DNA of 64,000 nt from Claveliimonas monacensis (GCF_014982975.1 NZ_JADCKL010000002.1:186001-250000), one strand, 5' to 3'; shown: positions 18,408 to 25,991, numbered from the stretch's first letter. Notes: generated by a model from the sequence alone, not told the origin. Translations and numbers: made by a program.

Positions 18408-18497
18408 ATGGTTACATACAGTGATCTTTTTACTTTTGTTATCATGCTGTGCGCTGTAATTACCCTTGTCATTACCTTTTACAGGCACAAAAAATAG
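18408..18497 (+). CDS. Holin-like type I toxin peptide, 29 aa
   Basis: A tiny membrane peptide: MVTYSDLFTFVIMLCAVITL followed by VITFYRHKK. One hydrophobic helix with a basic C-terminal tail is the typical form of the Firmicutes holin-like/TxpA-type toxins. The ribosome site AAAGGAGG (18392-18399) is eight bases before ATG 18408. A convergent RNA gene with a strong promoter lies downstream and shares the terminator, which supports a type I toxin-antitoxin locus. Toxicity itself is inferred. Confidence 0.72.
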   Translation: MVTYSDLFTFVIMLCAVITLVITFYRHKK

Positions 18498-18583
18498 TGC
18501 CCCTGTCCTGGTAAGATAAGGCACTATTTTAAGACTTTATTGTACCGGCGGCCAGGTGTGCACTGGCCAACGGCTCCCTTGTT
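18488..18583 (-). ncRNA. Candidate antisense (antitoxin) RNA
   Basis: A perfect-spacing promoter at 18590-18618 drives a minus-strand RNA of about 95 bases that ends at the shared terminator and overlaps the 3' end of the toxin mRNA. Its first 12 bases after the start region, GGGAGCCGTTGG, are the same as the presumed 5' end of the toxin RNA. It contains a hairpin GGCCAG / CTGGCC. Expression is inferred from the promoter and terminator. Confidence 0.6.
18491..18530. terminator. Shared bidirectional terminator of the toxin and antisense RNAs
   Basis: AAAATAGTGCC at 18491-18501 pairs with GGCACTATTTT at 18520-18530 over an 18-base loop. The minus strand then has six T, and the plus strand has TTTT within the stem end. 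The first arm overlaps the toxin's last codons. Confidence 0.75.
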
Positions 18584-18589
18584 AAGTAC

Positions 18590-18618
18590 ATTATACATTA
18601 TGTCACGAAATACGTCAA
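18590..18618 (-). promoter_or_regulatory. Promoter of the antisense RNA
   Basis: TTGACG (18618-18613), exactly 17 bases, TATAAT (18595-18590) on the minus strand. This is one of the best sigma-A matches in the window and drives no protein gene. Confidence 0.75.
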
Positions 18619-18638
18619 ATATTTTCGCTCAGTGGATG

Positions 18639-18740
18639 TTATTTTTTGACCCTTTTGTAACAGATAAAAATATCTTTGTCTAATAGTCTTTTTACCTCTT
18701 CTTGTTTCTTTTGAACTTCAGACTTAATAATTTCACTCAT
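18639..18740 (-). CDS. Small charged ORF, 33 aa
   Basis: MSEIIKSEVQKKQEEVKRLL continues with DKDIFICYKRVKK. ATG 18740 has GAGGAG nine to ten bases upstream. It is AT-rich, highly charged and probably helical. It lies behind the antisense promoter of the toxin locus. It could be a real peptide or the remnant of a longer gene; no family recognised. Confidence 0.35.
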   Translation of the reverse strand: MSEIIKSEVQKKQEEVKRLLDKDIFICYKRVKK

Positions 18741-18834
18741 GGTACATTACTCCTCTGCGTATAAGTTAAAAATTTTGATATTCCATACATCTCATCTACA
18801 TACTATTAACCCGTTTGCCCAAAATTTTCACGTT

Positions 18835-18857
18835 TTATCCACCGCAGATGTGGATAA
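18835..18857. other. Inverted pair of DnaA-box-like sequences
   Basis: TTATCCACC, five bases, TGTGGATAA. The right copy is a perfect DnaA box (reverse of TTATCCACA) and the left differs at one base. A looser GGGGATAAG follows at about 18873. They lie between the small ORF and the macrodomain gene. A DnaA titration or regulatory role is possible; it may also be chance or a terminator stem without a U-run. Confidence 0.4.
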
Positions 18858-18900
18858 CTTATTTCAGTCCGGGGGATAAGTAACCTGTTTTTTCACACGA

Positions 18901-19704
18901 TCACCGGAAAATCTTCTGATAAATATGCAGGTCCTCCTCCTTAAACACATCAATTACCACCCGCTCAAGCCTGGAGCCGGACAAATATCTGTCGATCGTC
19001 TCCACAGCGATCCGGGCTGCCAGCTTGCCTGGAAAATGAAATTCCCCTGTGGAGATGCAGCAGAAGGCCACCGATTTAAGCCCGCTCTTCTCCGCCAGCT
19101 TCAGGCAGCTCCTGTAGCAGGAGGCCAGCTCCTCCTTCTGCTTTTCCGTCACCTGCACGCCCACCACCGGGCCCACTGTGTGGATCACATGCCTGGCAGG
19201 CAGATTGTAGCCCCCTGTGATCTTTGCCTTTCCCACGGGCTCCTCGTGGCCCTGGGCTTCCATCAGCTGTGCGCACTCATTCCGCAGCTGGACCCCCGCT
19301 GCCGAGTGGATGGCATTGTCGATGCAGCCGTGGCAGGGGACAAAGCAGCCCAGCATCTGGGAGTTGGCCGCATTGACTATGGCGTCCACAGCCAGGGTGG
19401 TGATGTCTCCCCTCCAGAGCACGATTCGGTCGTCGTTTTTTATGGCCGTGCAGGGATACTGCTCCCGGATCACCGGCAGCGCCTCTCCATCTGTGACACC
19501 TTTTTCCTCCAGCTCCTCCCTGAGAAGCTCATCCTGCACCCGCAGGAACTCAGGGCTCACTCTTCCGGGCCACCGCACATTCATAAGGCTTCGCAGAAGC
19601 CTCCTCTTCTCCGTCTCATTCATCGGCTCCCGGATGACTTCATAGCCTGGATTTTCTTTTTTCAGCTCCCGGATCAGCCAGGATACTTTCTCAGAACGGG
19701 TCAT
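18901..19704 (-). CDS. Zinc-type macrodomain protein-ADP-ribose hydrolase
   Basis: A 267-aa protein with a helical N-terminal part (1-90) and a macrodomain. The sequence DAIVNAANSQMLGCFVPCHG followed by CIDNAIH carries the Cys/His zinc ligands of the SAV0325/SpyMacroD class, which removes ADP-ribose from proteins. ATG 19704 is preceded by TTGGAGG; an earlier start at 19731 would overlap the DUF1848 gene by four bases without a ribosome site. The usual partners in staphylococci and streptococci (sirtuin, lipoate ligase, GcvH-like) are absent. Here the operon partner is a DUF1848 protein. Confidence 0.88.
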   Translation of the reverse strand: MTRSEKVSWLIRELKKENPGYEVIREPMNETEKRRLLRSLMNVRWPGRVSPEFLRVQDELLREELEEKGVTDGEALPVIREQYPCTAIKNDDRIVLWRGDITTLAVDAIVNAANSQMLGCFVPCHGCIDNAIHSAAGVQLRNECAQLMEAQGHEEPVGKAKITGGYNLPARHVIHTVGPVVGVQVTEKQKEELASCYRSCLKLAEKSGLKSVAFCCISTGEFHFPGKLAARIAVETIDRYLSGSRLERVVIDVFKEEDLHIYQKIFR

Positions 19705-19727
19705 TGTCTTCCTCCAACAGATCATTT

Positions 19728-20654
19728 TCACATAAAATCAAACAGCGACAGCTGGATGTCCCTGCTGGACTCCACTTCCCTGTCTGTGATTGTCTCATCT
19801 CCCTGCAGGTGTCCGATCAGAATGGGCGACTCCGGATCATGCTCACTCCTCCTGCTCTTTGCGCTGGCAAGGCTGGCCGTGGCATAGCAGTAGTGGCATC
19901 CGTGGACGCAGGTGTCGTACATGCCGATGTCAATGCTCTCGCAGCAGCCGCACTCCTTCCTCTGTCCCCTGTCCTTCTTCAGGTCCAGCTTGTATCCGAT
20001 GATCTCCCTTATCTTCTCCCTGTCAACACAGGCAGCGTGGCGGATGCCGTACTGCTCCAGATCGATCTTCTCCGCGCAGGTGTACAGGGGCAGACCATAC
20101 CTGGCGGCAATTTTGGAAAGCCCCTCCGCCAGCATGACCTTCTCCTCGTCCTCCGGCTCCCTGAATGGGCTGCCTCTGTAGGAGTCCACAAAGCTGAAAA
20201 TGCACCGGGTCGTATAGGGATGCAGCCACTCGCACATCATGTCGAATTTCTCAAGGTGATAGTCAATGGTATATTTCTCCGTCAGGAGGATGGGATCAAA
20301 GCGGAAATCCACCCTGTTTTTCCCCAGCCGCTGGCTCAGAAGGATAAAGGTGGCAATGGACTCCTCCGTGGACGGCAGATGGGGTTCAATGTCCTTCTCA
20401 TAGTCCGTGATCGTCATCTGAAAATAATACTGGTAGTCCAGCCTGTCGATCATCTTCAGATAGGGCAGCATGGGTTCCGGATTTTTCGTCCAGAACACAA
20501 AGCAGTCCACCACCTCAGGCGTAAGGCGGATACGGCTCACCTTTTTTCTGTTGTAGGGGTTGGGGACCAGGACTTCCTCTGCCAGCAGCCGGTTCATAAA
20601 CCACTCCGGATACAGGGCAGGAATGTCGGTCCTCCTGCTTGCGCTGATGATCAT
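19728..20654 (-). CDS. DUF1848 family protein with C-terminal Cys cluster
   Basis: A 308-aa protein starting MIISASRRTDIPALYPEWF, the typical DUF1848 N-terminus. The C-terminus has CGCCESIDIGMYDTCVHGCHYC followed by YA, a cysteine arrangement that suggests an iron-sulfur cluster of radical-SAM character at an unusual C-terminal position. Its biochemical role is not established. It is the first gene of a two-gene operon with the macrodomain hydrolase, 23 bases apart. Confidence 0.82.
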   Translation of the reverse strand: MIISASRRTDIPALYPEWFMNRLLAEEVLVPNPYNRKKVSRIRLTPEVVDCFVFWTKNPEPMLPYLKMIDRLDYQYYFQMTITDYEKDIEPHLPSTEESIATFILLSQRLGKNRVDFRFDPILLTEKYTIDYHLEKFDMMCEWLHPYTTRCIFSFVDSYRGSPFREPEDEEKVMLAEGLSKIAARYGLPLYTCAEKIDLEQYGIRHAACVDREKIREIIGYKLDLKKDRGQRKECGCCESIDIGMYDTCVHGCHYCYATASLASAKSRRSEHDPESPILIGHLQGDETITDREVESSRDIQLSLFDFM

Positions 20655-20743
20655 AAGTCCTCCCTGGCACCGCGGGGCCCGATTTGTGCAGACTCATGCC
20701 GCCGTGAAATGCATGGTCTTTTGCCCCGCATCATACATCATAA

Positions 20744-20807
20744 ATTATACCACATCCCGCTTTTGAATGACAGAAAAATCAGAGCACTCTCTGTAGCTTA
20801 AACTACA
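20744..20807 (-). promoter_or_regulatory. Promoter with CRP-like site for the DUF1848-macrodomain operon
   Basis: On the minus strand: TGTCAT (20772-20767), 17 bases, TATAAT (20749-20744) with an extended TGG. Upstream at 20792-20807 lies TGTAG-N6-CTACA, with the same half-site length and spacing as CRP sites. Its centre is about 62 bases before the expected start, the class I activator position. The CRP/FNR-type regulator gene begins 700 bases away and its stop is at 20879. Confidence 0.5.
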
Positions 20808-20878
20808 GACAATCCTCCTGCTTTCATGTATGATGGTCGTGAAGGATCCCAAGCCGTATCTGTCTTTGGGACCCGTTT

Positions 20879-21550
20879 TCATACGGTCTCGCTGGAGCAG
20901 AAATCCGCCAGCAGATCCGGCCGCAGCACCTGGATCTGCTTCCGTCCTGTGGAGATGATCCCCTCCTGGCGGAGCCTGGAAAGATGTCTGGAAAGGTTGA
21001 CTCTGTTTACAGCAAGGACATCTGCAAGCTCCTCCTGGCTCAGATGGATCTGCCTGTCATCCGGTCCGCCTTTTTTATCTGAAAGAAGATAGAGAAGATT
21101 GCACAGCTTGAGGAGCGCACTGTTGTACTCCTGGTGCGCCGTCTCATAGAGAAGCAGATTCACATAAGACGCGTACCAGTCTATGACGGCATCCGTAAAA
21201 GAAAAGTTCTCTTGCATCATGCCGCGGAACTGTGCTCCAGTGAACTCCAGCGCTTCCACCTCTTCAAGAGCCTGGGTGACGATGGATCTTTCTATTTTAA
21301 ACTGGTTGGCGTGATAGACCGGAAAGACTGTCCCCCTGCCGTGGAAAGACAAGATTTTCCTGCGCCCCTCCTCGTGGTGGATGCAGGTCATCGCAGTCCC
21401 GGACAAAATATAGTAAATAGGCGAAAACGGCTGTCCTGACGCCCACAGGCTGTCGCCTTTCTCAAAGGACACTCTTCTGTGTGGAGCAGCTTTAAAAACT
21501 TCCTCAAATCCGGAAAAATCATCCGTAAAAATATATGTAGGTGTCTGCAT
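20879..21550 (-). CDS. Crp/Fnr family transcriptional regulator
   Basis: A 223-aa regulator with a cyclic-nucleotide-binding-type beta-barrel (residues 20-110: FEKGDSLWASGQPFSPIYYI), a dimer helix and a C-terminal winged helix (LSQEELADVLAVNRVNLSRHLSRLRQEG). There is no N-terminal Cys cluster, so it is not a classical FNR. It lies directly upstream of the DUF1848-macrodomain operon in the same direction and could act on the dyad at 20792-20807. Ligand unknown. Confidence 0.88.
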   Translation of the reverse strand: MQTPTYIFTDDFSGFEEVFKAAPHRRVSFEKGDSLWASGQPFSPIYYILSGTAMTCIHHEEGRRKILSFHGRGTVFPVYHANQFKIERSIVTQALEEVEALEFTGAQFRGMMQENFSFTDAVIDWYASYVNLLLYETAHQEYNSALLKLCNLLYLLSDKKGGPDDRQIHLSQEELADVLAVNRVNLSRHLSRLRQEGIISTGRKQIQVLRPDLLADFCSSETV

Positions 21551-21673
21551 GACAATCCCCCTTTTCTGGGCAGCATTTTAGGATGATCTCATAATAATAC
21601 ATACAGGCGCCTGCCTGCAAGGTTTCCCATGTTTCTTCCAGGCGCCGCAGCACAAATAAGGAGGTAATGATTG

Positions 21674-22021
21674 ATGATGAAACAGGTAAAGATTACTGTA
21701 CTGAAAACAACTCTTGACAAGGAACTGGCTGAAGAATACGGAGTCGAAGGGCTGACCGCCTGTCACATGATGAAGGAGGGGCAGATCTTCTATGCGGACT
21801 ACGCAAAGCCGGAAGGCATGTGCGATGAGGCCTGGAAAGCCATCTACCAGTATGTCTTCGCCCTGGCTCACGGAGCAGGGGAAGATCTCTTCTACTACGG
21901 AGACTGGATCAAAAAACCGGGCATCGCCATCGTCTCCTGCAACGACGGGCTGCGCCCTGTCATCTTCAAACTGGAGGCCACGGAAGAAGAATCAAAGATC
22001 AGCTACACGCCGGTCAGATAA
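21674..22021 (+). CDS. TIGR04076 family protein
   Basis: A 115-aa protein beginning MMKQVKITVLKTTLDKELAE, with the family's features: CHMMKEGQIF near residue 33, a central AWKAIYQYVFALAHG block, and DGLRPVIFKLE near the end. ATG 21674 lies nine bases after AAGGAGG. The function of the family is unknown. The next two genes, on the same strand, are a Cys-rich protein and a GNAT acetyltransferase. Confidence 0.75.
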   Translation: MMKQVKITVLKTTLDKELAEEYGVEGLTACHMMKEGQIFYADYAKPEGMCDEAWKAIYQYVFALAHGAGEDLFYYGDWIKKPGIAIVSCNDGLRPVIFKLEATEEESKISYTPVR

Positions 22022-22114
22022 ACAGCAAGAAAACAGATATGGACATCTCCGCCGGATAGTGATACACTGCTCCACAGAAAGAGCGAAAAAGACTGCTTAT
22101 ATCAGGAGGCGTAT

Positions 22115-22444
22115 ATGATAATCGAAAACAATCCAAAAGAACTGGCCGCAATGAAGGAATTTCATAAAGGGAACCGTTCGGAAGGCCTGAAACTCCAGGA
22201 AGAATTTGCCGCTCAGTTCAGAGAGGAATACAAAGATAAGGACCACTGCCCCTGCAAAAAAGCGTGCCGCTATCACGGCAACTGCAAAGAGTGCGTAGCC
22301 ATACACCGGGCCCACCAGGAGCATGTCCCCAACTGCATGAGACCCATGCTGAACAAAAAGCTCCGGCTCCTGTCCGAGCTCACCGAACACACGCTGGCCA
22401 ATGAGATCGAGCCGCCAAAGGAGGTCCTGAGGAAAGACTTATGA
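22115..22444 (+). CDS. Cysteine-rich hypothetical protein
   Basis: A 109-aa protein with a zinc-binding-like cluster in the middle, CPCKKACRYHGNCKECVAIH, followed by a distal His and Cys. The arrangement resembles the Cys-rich core of DUF6485-type proteins (resemblance only). N- and C-terminal parts are helical and charged. Its end overlaps the GNAT gene as ATGA, so the two are co-translated. Confidence 0.65.
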   Translation: MIIENNPKELAAMKEFHKGNRSEGLKLQEEFAAQFREEYKDKDHCPCKKACRYHGNCKECVAIHRAHQEHVPNCMRPMLNKKLRLLSELTEHTLANEIEPPKEVLRKDL

Positions 22445-22917
22445 TCTACAGAGCATATACCTCAGAGGACCTTGCCGCCGTCGTCCGCCTGTTCCAGGAT
22501 ACGGTCCACACGGTCTGCGCCCGGGACTACACCTCCAAGCAGCTGGACGCGTGGTCTCCAAAAGAACTGGATATGAAAAAGTGGCAGGCCACACTTTCAG
22601 CCCACCACACCATTGTTGCAGAAAAAAGCGGTATCATTGTCGGATTTGGCGACATGGACGACACAGGCTACCTGGACCGCCTCTATGTACATAAAGATTT
22701 TCAGCGCCAGGGCATAGCCACTGCCATCTGCGACCGTCTGGAAGCTGCCCTCTCTCCGGAGCTTTCCCCCGTCCGGTTTACGACCCACGCTTCCATCACC
22801 GCAAAGCCTTTTTTTGAAAAAAGAGGATACCGCATTGTAAAAGAACAGACCGTGGAGCGCCGCGGTATCCAGCTGACGAACTACGCTATGGAGAAGCCGT
22901 GCCGGAAAGCTGAGTGA
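22441..22917 (+). CDS. GNAT family N-acetyltransferase
   Basis: A 158-aa acetyltransferase. The acetyl-CoA site is RLYVHKDFQRQGIATAICDR (Q/R-x-x-G-x-A motif), with the substrate half before it (IVAEKSGIIVGFGDMDD) and the usual C-terminal FFEKRGYRIV. It resembles YafP-type single-domain GNATs. Translation is coupled to the Cys-rich gene. Its last 32 bases overlap the end of the convergent nuclease/transposase gene. Confidence 0.87.
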   Translation: MIYRAYTSEDLAAVVRLFQDTVHTVCARDYTSKQLDAWSPKELDMKKWQATLSAHHTIVAEKSGIIVGFGDMDDTGYLDRLYVHKDFQRQGIATAICDRLEAALSPELSPVRFTTHASITAKPFFEKRGYRIVKEQTVERRGIQLTNYAMEKPCRKAE

Positions 22918-23869
22918 TCAGCTCTTCCACCGTCTCCAGACTCTCCTCCAGATCTTCCGCGATCTCCTGTGCTGTCTTTCCCCTGGACAGCTTTTTCTTT
23001 ATCTTCTCCCTCAGCACGGACTCTTTCCCGGCTTGATACCCTTCATCCTTCCCAGCCTGATATCCGTCATCCTTTCCAGCCTGATAGCCGTCCTCATAGG
23101 CTTCGCTCTTCACGGCCTTCTCATACTTCTCTTTGTCAAATGTCTCAAGTATCACCTGCACCACCTCCGCTTTCTGCTGGATCAGGATGTCCCTCAGAAT
23201 TTCGTCCCGGATGCAGTCGTCTATCGTCTGCATGATTGCTTCCTCCAGCGGCTTTCCGGCCTTCAGATTTCTCCGCACCCTGTCCACAAAGATGGCGTAC
23301 TCCTCCAGCCGCCGGCACTTCTCCAAAAGGGCTCTGTTGTGTCCGTAGTTGATATTCAGCATCACCGTGATACATTCCAGCGCAGGAGTTTTCCCTTCCC
23401 CGCTCCTCTCGAAAAGATCGGAGAGCCGGAGAATCGTCCGATCCGGCTGGTTTTCCGTCCCATTGTAGAACACAATATGCTGCGGAAAAGGAAACTTCTT
23501 GGAGCTGGAGCTGTAGATATTTATATTGTTCTGGGCAATAATCTTTCCGTACAGCCTGGCAAAATACAACACTCCCCTCATGGGCATATTGGGATTGTAG
23601 GTGCTCTGGTGCTCATATAAGTTCAGGGTGCCGCTGACAAGGAAAGAAATGTCATTTTTCATGGAAAGATAGAGCACATTTCCCAGCGTGTTGATCTCCA
23701 GCTCATCCGGATTCTCATACTGCGCGCCTGCCACGGCGTTGTAAAGGGACAGAAGATCAGCCTTATTATTGAACACAAGCCGAAAGAGCCGGTCTTTGTA
23801 TTCCCGGTCAGCTGTGGGATATTCTGAGTCATCCACATTTACCATATTTACTTTTTTCGTCATGCACAT
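22886..23869 (-). CDS. Rpn/PD-(D/E)XK family putative transposase or nuclease
   Basis: A 327-aa member of the Rpn-like family (recombination-promoting nuclease/putative transposase). The N-terminal DREYKDRLFRLVF and the LYEHQSTYNPNMPMRGVLYF stretch are typical. Near the C-terminus an eight-residue unit is repeated three times (GYQAGKDD, GYQAGKDE, GYQAGKES); the DNA repeat lies at about 23031-23100. It is followed by a short coiled coil. Such repeats vary in number between family copies. No terminal inverted repeats were seen. Confidence 0.78.
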   Translation of the reverse strand: MCMTKKVNMVNVDDSEYPTADREYKDRLFRLVFNNKADLLSLYNAVAGAQYENPDELEINTLGNVLYLSMKNDISFLVSGTLNLYEHQSTYNPNMPMRGVLYFARLYGKIIAQNNINIYSSSSKKFPFPQHIVFYNGTENQPDRTILRLSDLFERSGEGKTPALECITVMLNINYGHNRALLEKCRRLEEYAIFVDRVRRNLKAGKPLEEAIMQTIDDCIRDEILRDILIQQKAEVVQVILETFDKEKYEKAVKSEAYEDGYQAGKDDGYQAGKDEGYQAGKESVLREKIKKKLSRGKTAQEIAEDLEESLETVEELITQLSGTASP

Positions 23870-24125
23870 AAAGATGTCACACCTCCATTATAGACATAAA
23901 AACAACGGACTGCAACCTTTTCACCTGTCTGCAGACTTCATAAAAAGGAATATCTGTAGCGGAAACCGCCCCGGACGAATGCCGGATGATCACAAATAAG
24001 AATGGCTGCCGGGCAGCCTCAGAGAAAAGATTTTCTCTGTAGATGGTTTACATTATACAAGAAACTAACAAGGGTATCAATAGGACATATTGTACAAATT
24101 TATGAAAACGAATTTAGGGAAATGA

Positions 24126-24154
24126 TAGACACTGCAAAACAGAGATGATACACT
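24126..24154 (+). promoter_or_regulatory. Promoter of the DUF2200 gene
   Basis: TAGACA, 17 bases, TACACT. It stands 26 bases before ATG 24181, which has AAAGGAGG upstream. Confidence 0.5.
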
Positions 24155-24180
24155 ATGAATAACAAAAGGAGGCGGTTCCA

Positions 24181-24531
24181 ATGGCAGAAAACAAAGTATT
24201 TTCTTATCCTTTCGCAGACATCTATCCTCTGTATCTTCAGAAAGCACAGAAAAAAGGACGGACCAAGGAAGAGGTAGACACTGTCATCTGCTGGCTCACA
24301 GGATACGATGAGCCAGGACTTGCACGGCAGCTTGACTCGGGGGCGGACTTAAAGGCATTTTTTGAGAACGCACCCCGGATCAACCCCGCCTCTTCTCTCA
24401 TCAAGGGGGTTGTCTGCGGTGTCCGTGTGGAGGAAATCCAGGATCCGCTCATGCAGAAGATCCGCTATATGGATAAACTCATTGACGAGCTGGCCAAAGG
24501 CAAGTCCCTGGAGAAAATCCTGCGCAGCTGA
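24181..24531 (+). CDS. DUF2200 family protein
   Basis: A 116-aa protein matching the DUF2200 pattern: VFSYPFADIYPLYLQKAQKK near the N-terminus, then EEVDTVICWLTGYD, and IRYMDKLIDELAKGKSLEKI at the end. Small, soluble, single-domain. Function unknown for the family. It stands alone, with its own promoter. Confidence 0.85.
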   Translation: MAENKVFSYPFADIYPLYLQKAQKKGRTKEEVDTVICWLTGYDEPGLARQLDSGADLKAFFENAPRINPASSLIKGVVCGVRVEEIQDPLMQKIRYMDKLIDELAKGKSLEKILRS

Positions 24532-24576
24532 TAAAAAAGCACGCCCTCTACATATCCGCCTTGGGCAGTTTCCGGT

Positions 24577-24592
24577 GCAACCGCAAAGTTGC
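24577..24592. promoter_or_regulatory. Dyad upstream of the first XRE gene
   Basis: GCAAC-N6-GTTGC. A related dyad, GCAACC-N3-GGTTGC, lies upstream of the second XRE gene at 25714. Both are followed by GCGC or GCGCTATT. They are probably operators of related regulators. Confidence 0.35.
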
Positions 24593-24658
24593 GCCCGGGT
24601 TGATAGATGCAACTGCGCATACATGCTATGCTGTATCCATCAAAAGGAGGGATCCTAT

Positions 24659-25024
24659 ATGGAAATTTTATCTGCTTTATCTGTTGTTATTGCATTTTTT
24701 AATCTCATCTATGTCCTTGGGACCTTTGTGGGCGGCGTCTATCTCTTCATTTTGGTCGTGAAAGCCCTAAGGAAATACATCCGGTCCGGCAATGTCACCC
24801 CGGAGACGGCCAGGACAAGGAAATCCCTGGGCGAAGTGCTGAAGAAACACCGCACGGACAGTGGGATGACCCAGGAATTCGTGGCCCAGGCGCTGGGAAT
24901 CAGCAGGCAGGCTGTCTCCAAATGGGAAAACGGCACCTCGGAACCCACCACCACCAATCTCATTGCCCTGGCAAAGCTGTTTGGAGTGGCGCCGGAGGAC
25001 CTGCTGCAGGAGGTACAGAAATGA
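24659..25024 (+). CDS. XRE regulator with N-terminal membrane helix
   Basis: A 121-aa protein with a hydrophobic N-terminus (residues 1-37, AFFNLIYVLGTFVGGVYLFI) and a C-terminal HTH_3 domain (57-118: MTQEFVAQALGISRQAVSKW). The order membrane-then-HTH is less common than the reverse. ATG 24659 follows AAAGGAGG. The gene overlaps the DNA-repair gene downstream (ATGA), and a dyad lies upstream. Confidence 0.78.
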   Translation: MEILSALSVVIAFFNLIYVLGTFVGGVYLFILVVKALRKYIRSGNVTPETARTRKSLGEVLKKHRTDSGMTQEFVAQALGISRQAVSKWENGTSEPTTTNLIALAKLFGVAPEDLLQEVQK

Positions 25025-25692
25025 ACCAGAGCATGGAAAAATATCTTGCTGTCAAAAAGAGATTTGAGGAACAGGAAGACAGAGAAAACGCTGTCAAAAT
25101 GTCCAGGTACATGAGGGAACTGTTCCCCTTCTACGGTCTTCCCACCCCGAAGCGCAGAGCGCTGTACAGAGATTTTCTCAGACAGGAAAAGAAAGCCGGA
25201 AGGATCGACTGGACTTTCCTCGACCAGTGCTACGCAGACGGGCACCGGGAATTCCAGTATCTGGCGGGAGACTATCTGAGGACTATGCAGGACCTGCTCA
25301 CTTATGAGGATATCCCTAAGATAAGGACCTACATCAAGGCAAAGCAGTGGTGGGACACCATTGACCTCTTTGACCAGGTCGTCGGCCTCATTGGCCTTCA
25401 GGACAGCCGGGTGGATGACCTGATGCTGGAGTGGTCTCTGGATGAGGACTTCTGGCTGCGCAGGATCGCCATCGACCATCAGCTTGGCAGGAAAGAGAAG
25501 ACCAACACAGAGCTGCTGGAGAAAATCCTCGTCAACAATCTGGGAAGCCGGGAGTTTTTCATCAACAAGGCCATCGGCTGGAGCCTGCGGGATTACTCAA
25601 AGACTGATCCCGAGTGGGTGCGGGACTTTATCCGCACCTATGGGGAAAAGATGGACAAGCTGAGTGTCCGGGAGGGGTCAAAATACCTCTGA
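25021..25692 (+). CDS. DNA alkylation repair protein (AlkD-like)
   Basis: A 223-aa all-helical HEAT-repeat protein of the AlkC/AlkD family of DNA glycosylases. The stretch AKQWWDTIDLFDQVVG carries the conserved Trp/Asp pair of the DNA-binding cleft, and the C-terminal INKAIGWSLRDYSKTDPEWV is a family hallmark. ATG 25021 overlaps the XRE stop. AlkD-type enzymes excise bulky or cationic alkylated bases such as 3- and 7-alkylpurines. Confidence 0.88.
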   Translation: MNQSMEKYLAVKKRFEEQEDRENAVKMSRYMRELFPFYGLPTPKRRALYRDFLRQEKKAGRIDWTFLDQCYADGHREFQYLAGDYLRTMQDLLTYEDIPKIRTYIKAKQWWDTIDLFDQVVGLIGLQDSRVDDLMLEWSLDEDFWLRRIAIDHQLGRKEKTNTELLEKILVNNLGSREFFINKAIGWSLRDYSKTDPEWVRDFIRTYGEKMDKLSVREGSKYL

Positions 25693-25713
25693 TATACCTC
25701 TGAAATATAAAAT

Positions 25714-25728
25714 GCAACCCCAGGTTGC
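25714..25728. promoter_or_regulatory. Dyad upstream of the second XRE gene
   Basis: GCAACC-N3-GGTTGC. It is followed by a possible -10 TATGAT near 25774. It matches the dyad at 24577-24592. Confidence 0.35.
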
Positions 25729-25857
25729 GCTATTGCAAGCCAGGGTTGGTGGCCTGCTCAGGGCATTTCCGCTATGATACAGGCATACCACAACGGCCCG
25801 CCGCACATGGAAGCGGCCGGATCTGACAGCATATCACACATAAAAGGAGGCACCCCT

Positions 25858-25971
25858 ATGAGCTTTGGAGAAAATCTTCGCACAGTAAGAAAAGAAAGAA
25901 ATATTTCCCAGGAGGAGCTGGCTGAGCAGCTGCATGTCAGCAGGCAGGCCATCTCCCGATGGGAGCAGGGG
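25858..25971 (+). pseudogene. XRE regulator, 5' half, split by the mobile element
   Basis: The first 38 codons of an HTH_3 regulator: MSFGENLRTVRKERNISQEE and on to VSRQAISRWEQG, with ribosome site AAAGGAGG at 25843-25850. The frame then runs into the element and stops after VSLS. The other half resumes at 30111 in the matching frame with TGNGYPEMEK, exactly what follows SRWEQG or SRWEQE in this family. Excision of the element would restore a protein of about 207 aa. Confidence 0.9.
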
Positions 25972-25991
25972 GTTTCACTTAGTTAAAGATA
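25972..25991. repeat. Left terminal inverted repeat of the element
   Basis: GTTTCACTTAGTTAAAGATA. It matches the reverse complement of 30093-30112 in 19 of 20 bases. Confidence 0.85.

Noticed and set aside
23031-23100. Tandem repeat that might be a CRISPR or satellite array
   Set aside because: It is a three-fold 24-base coding repeat (GYQAGKD-type octad) within the Rpn-like gene; no spacers. No CRISPR array was seen anywhere in the window.
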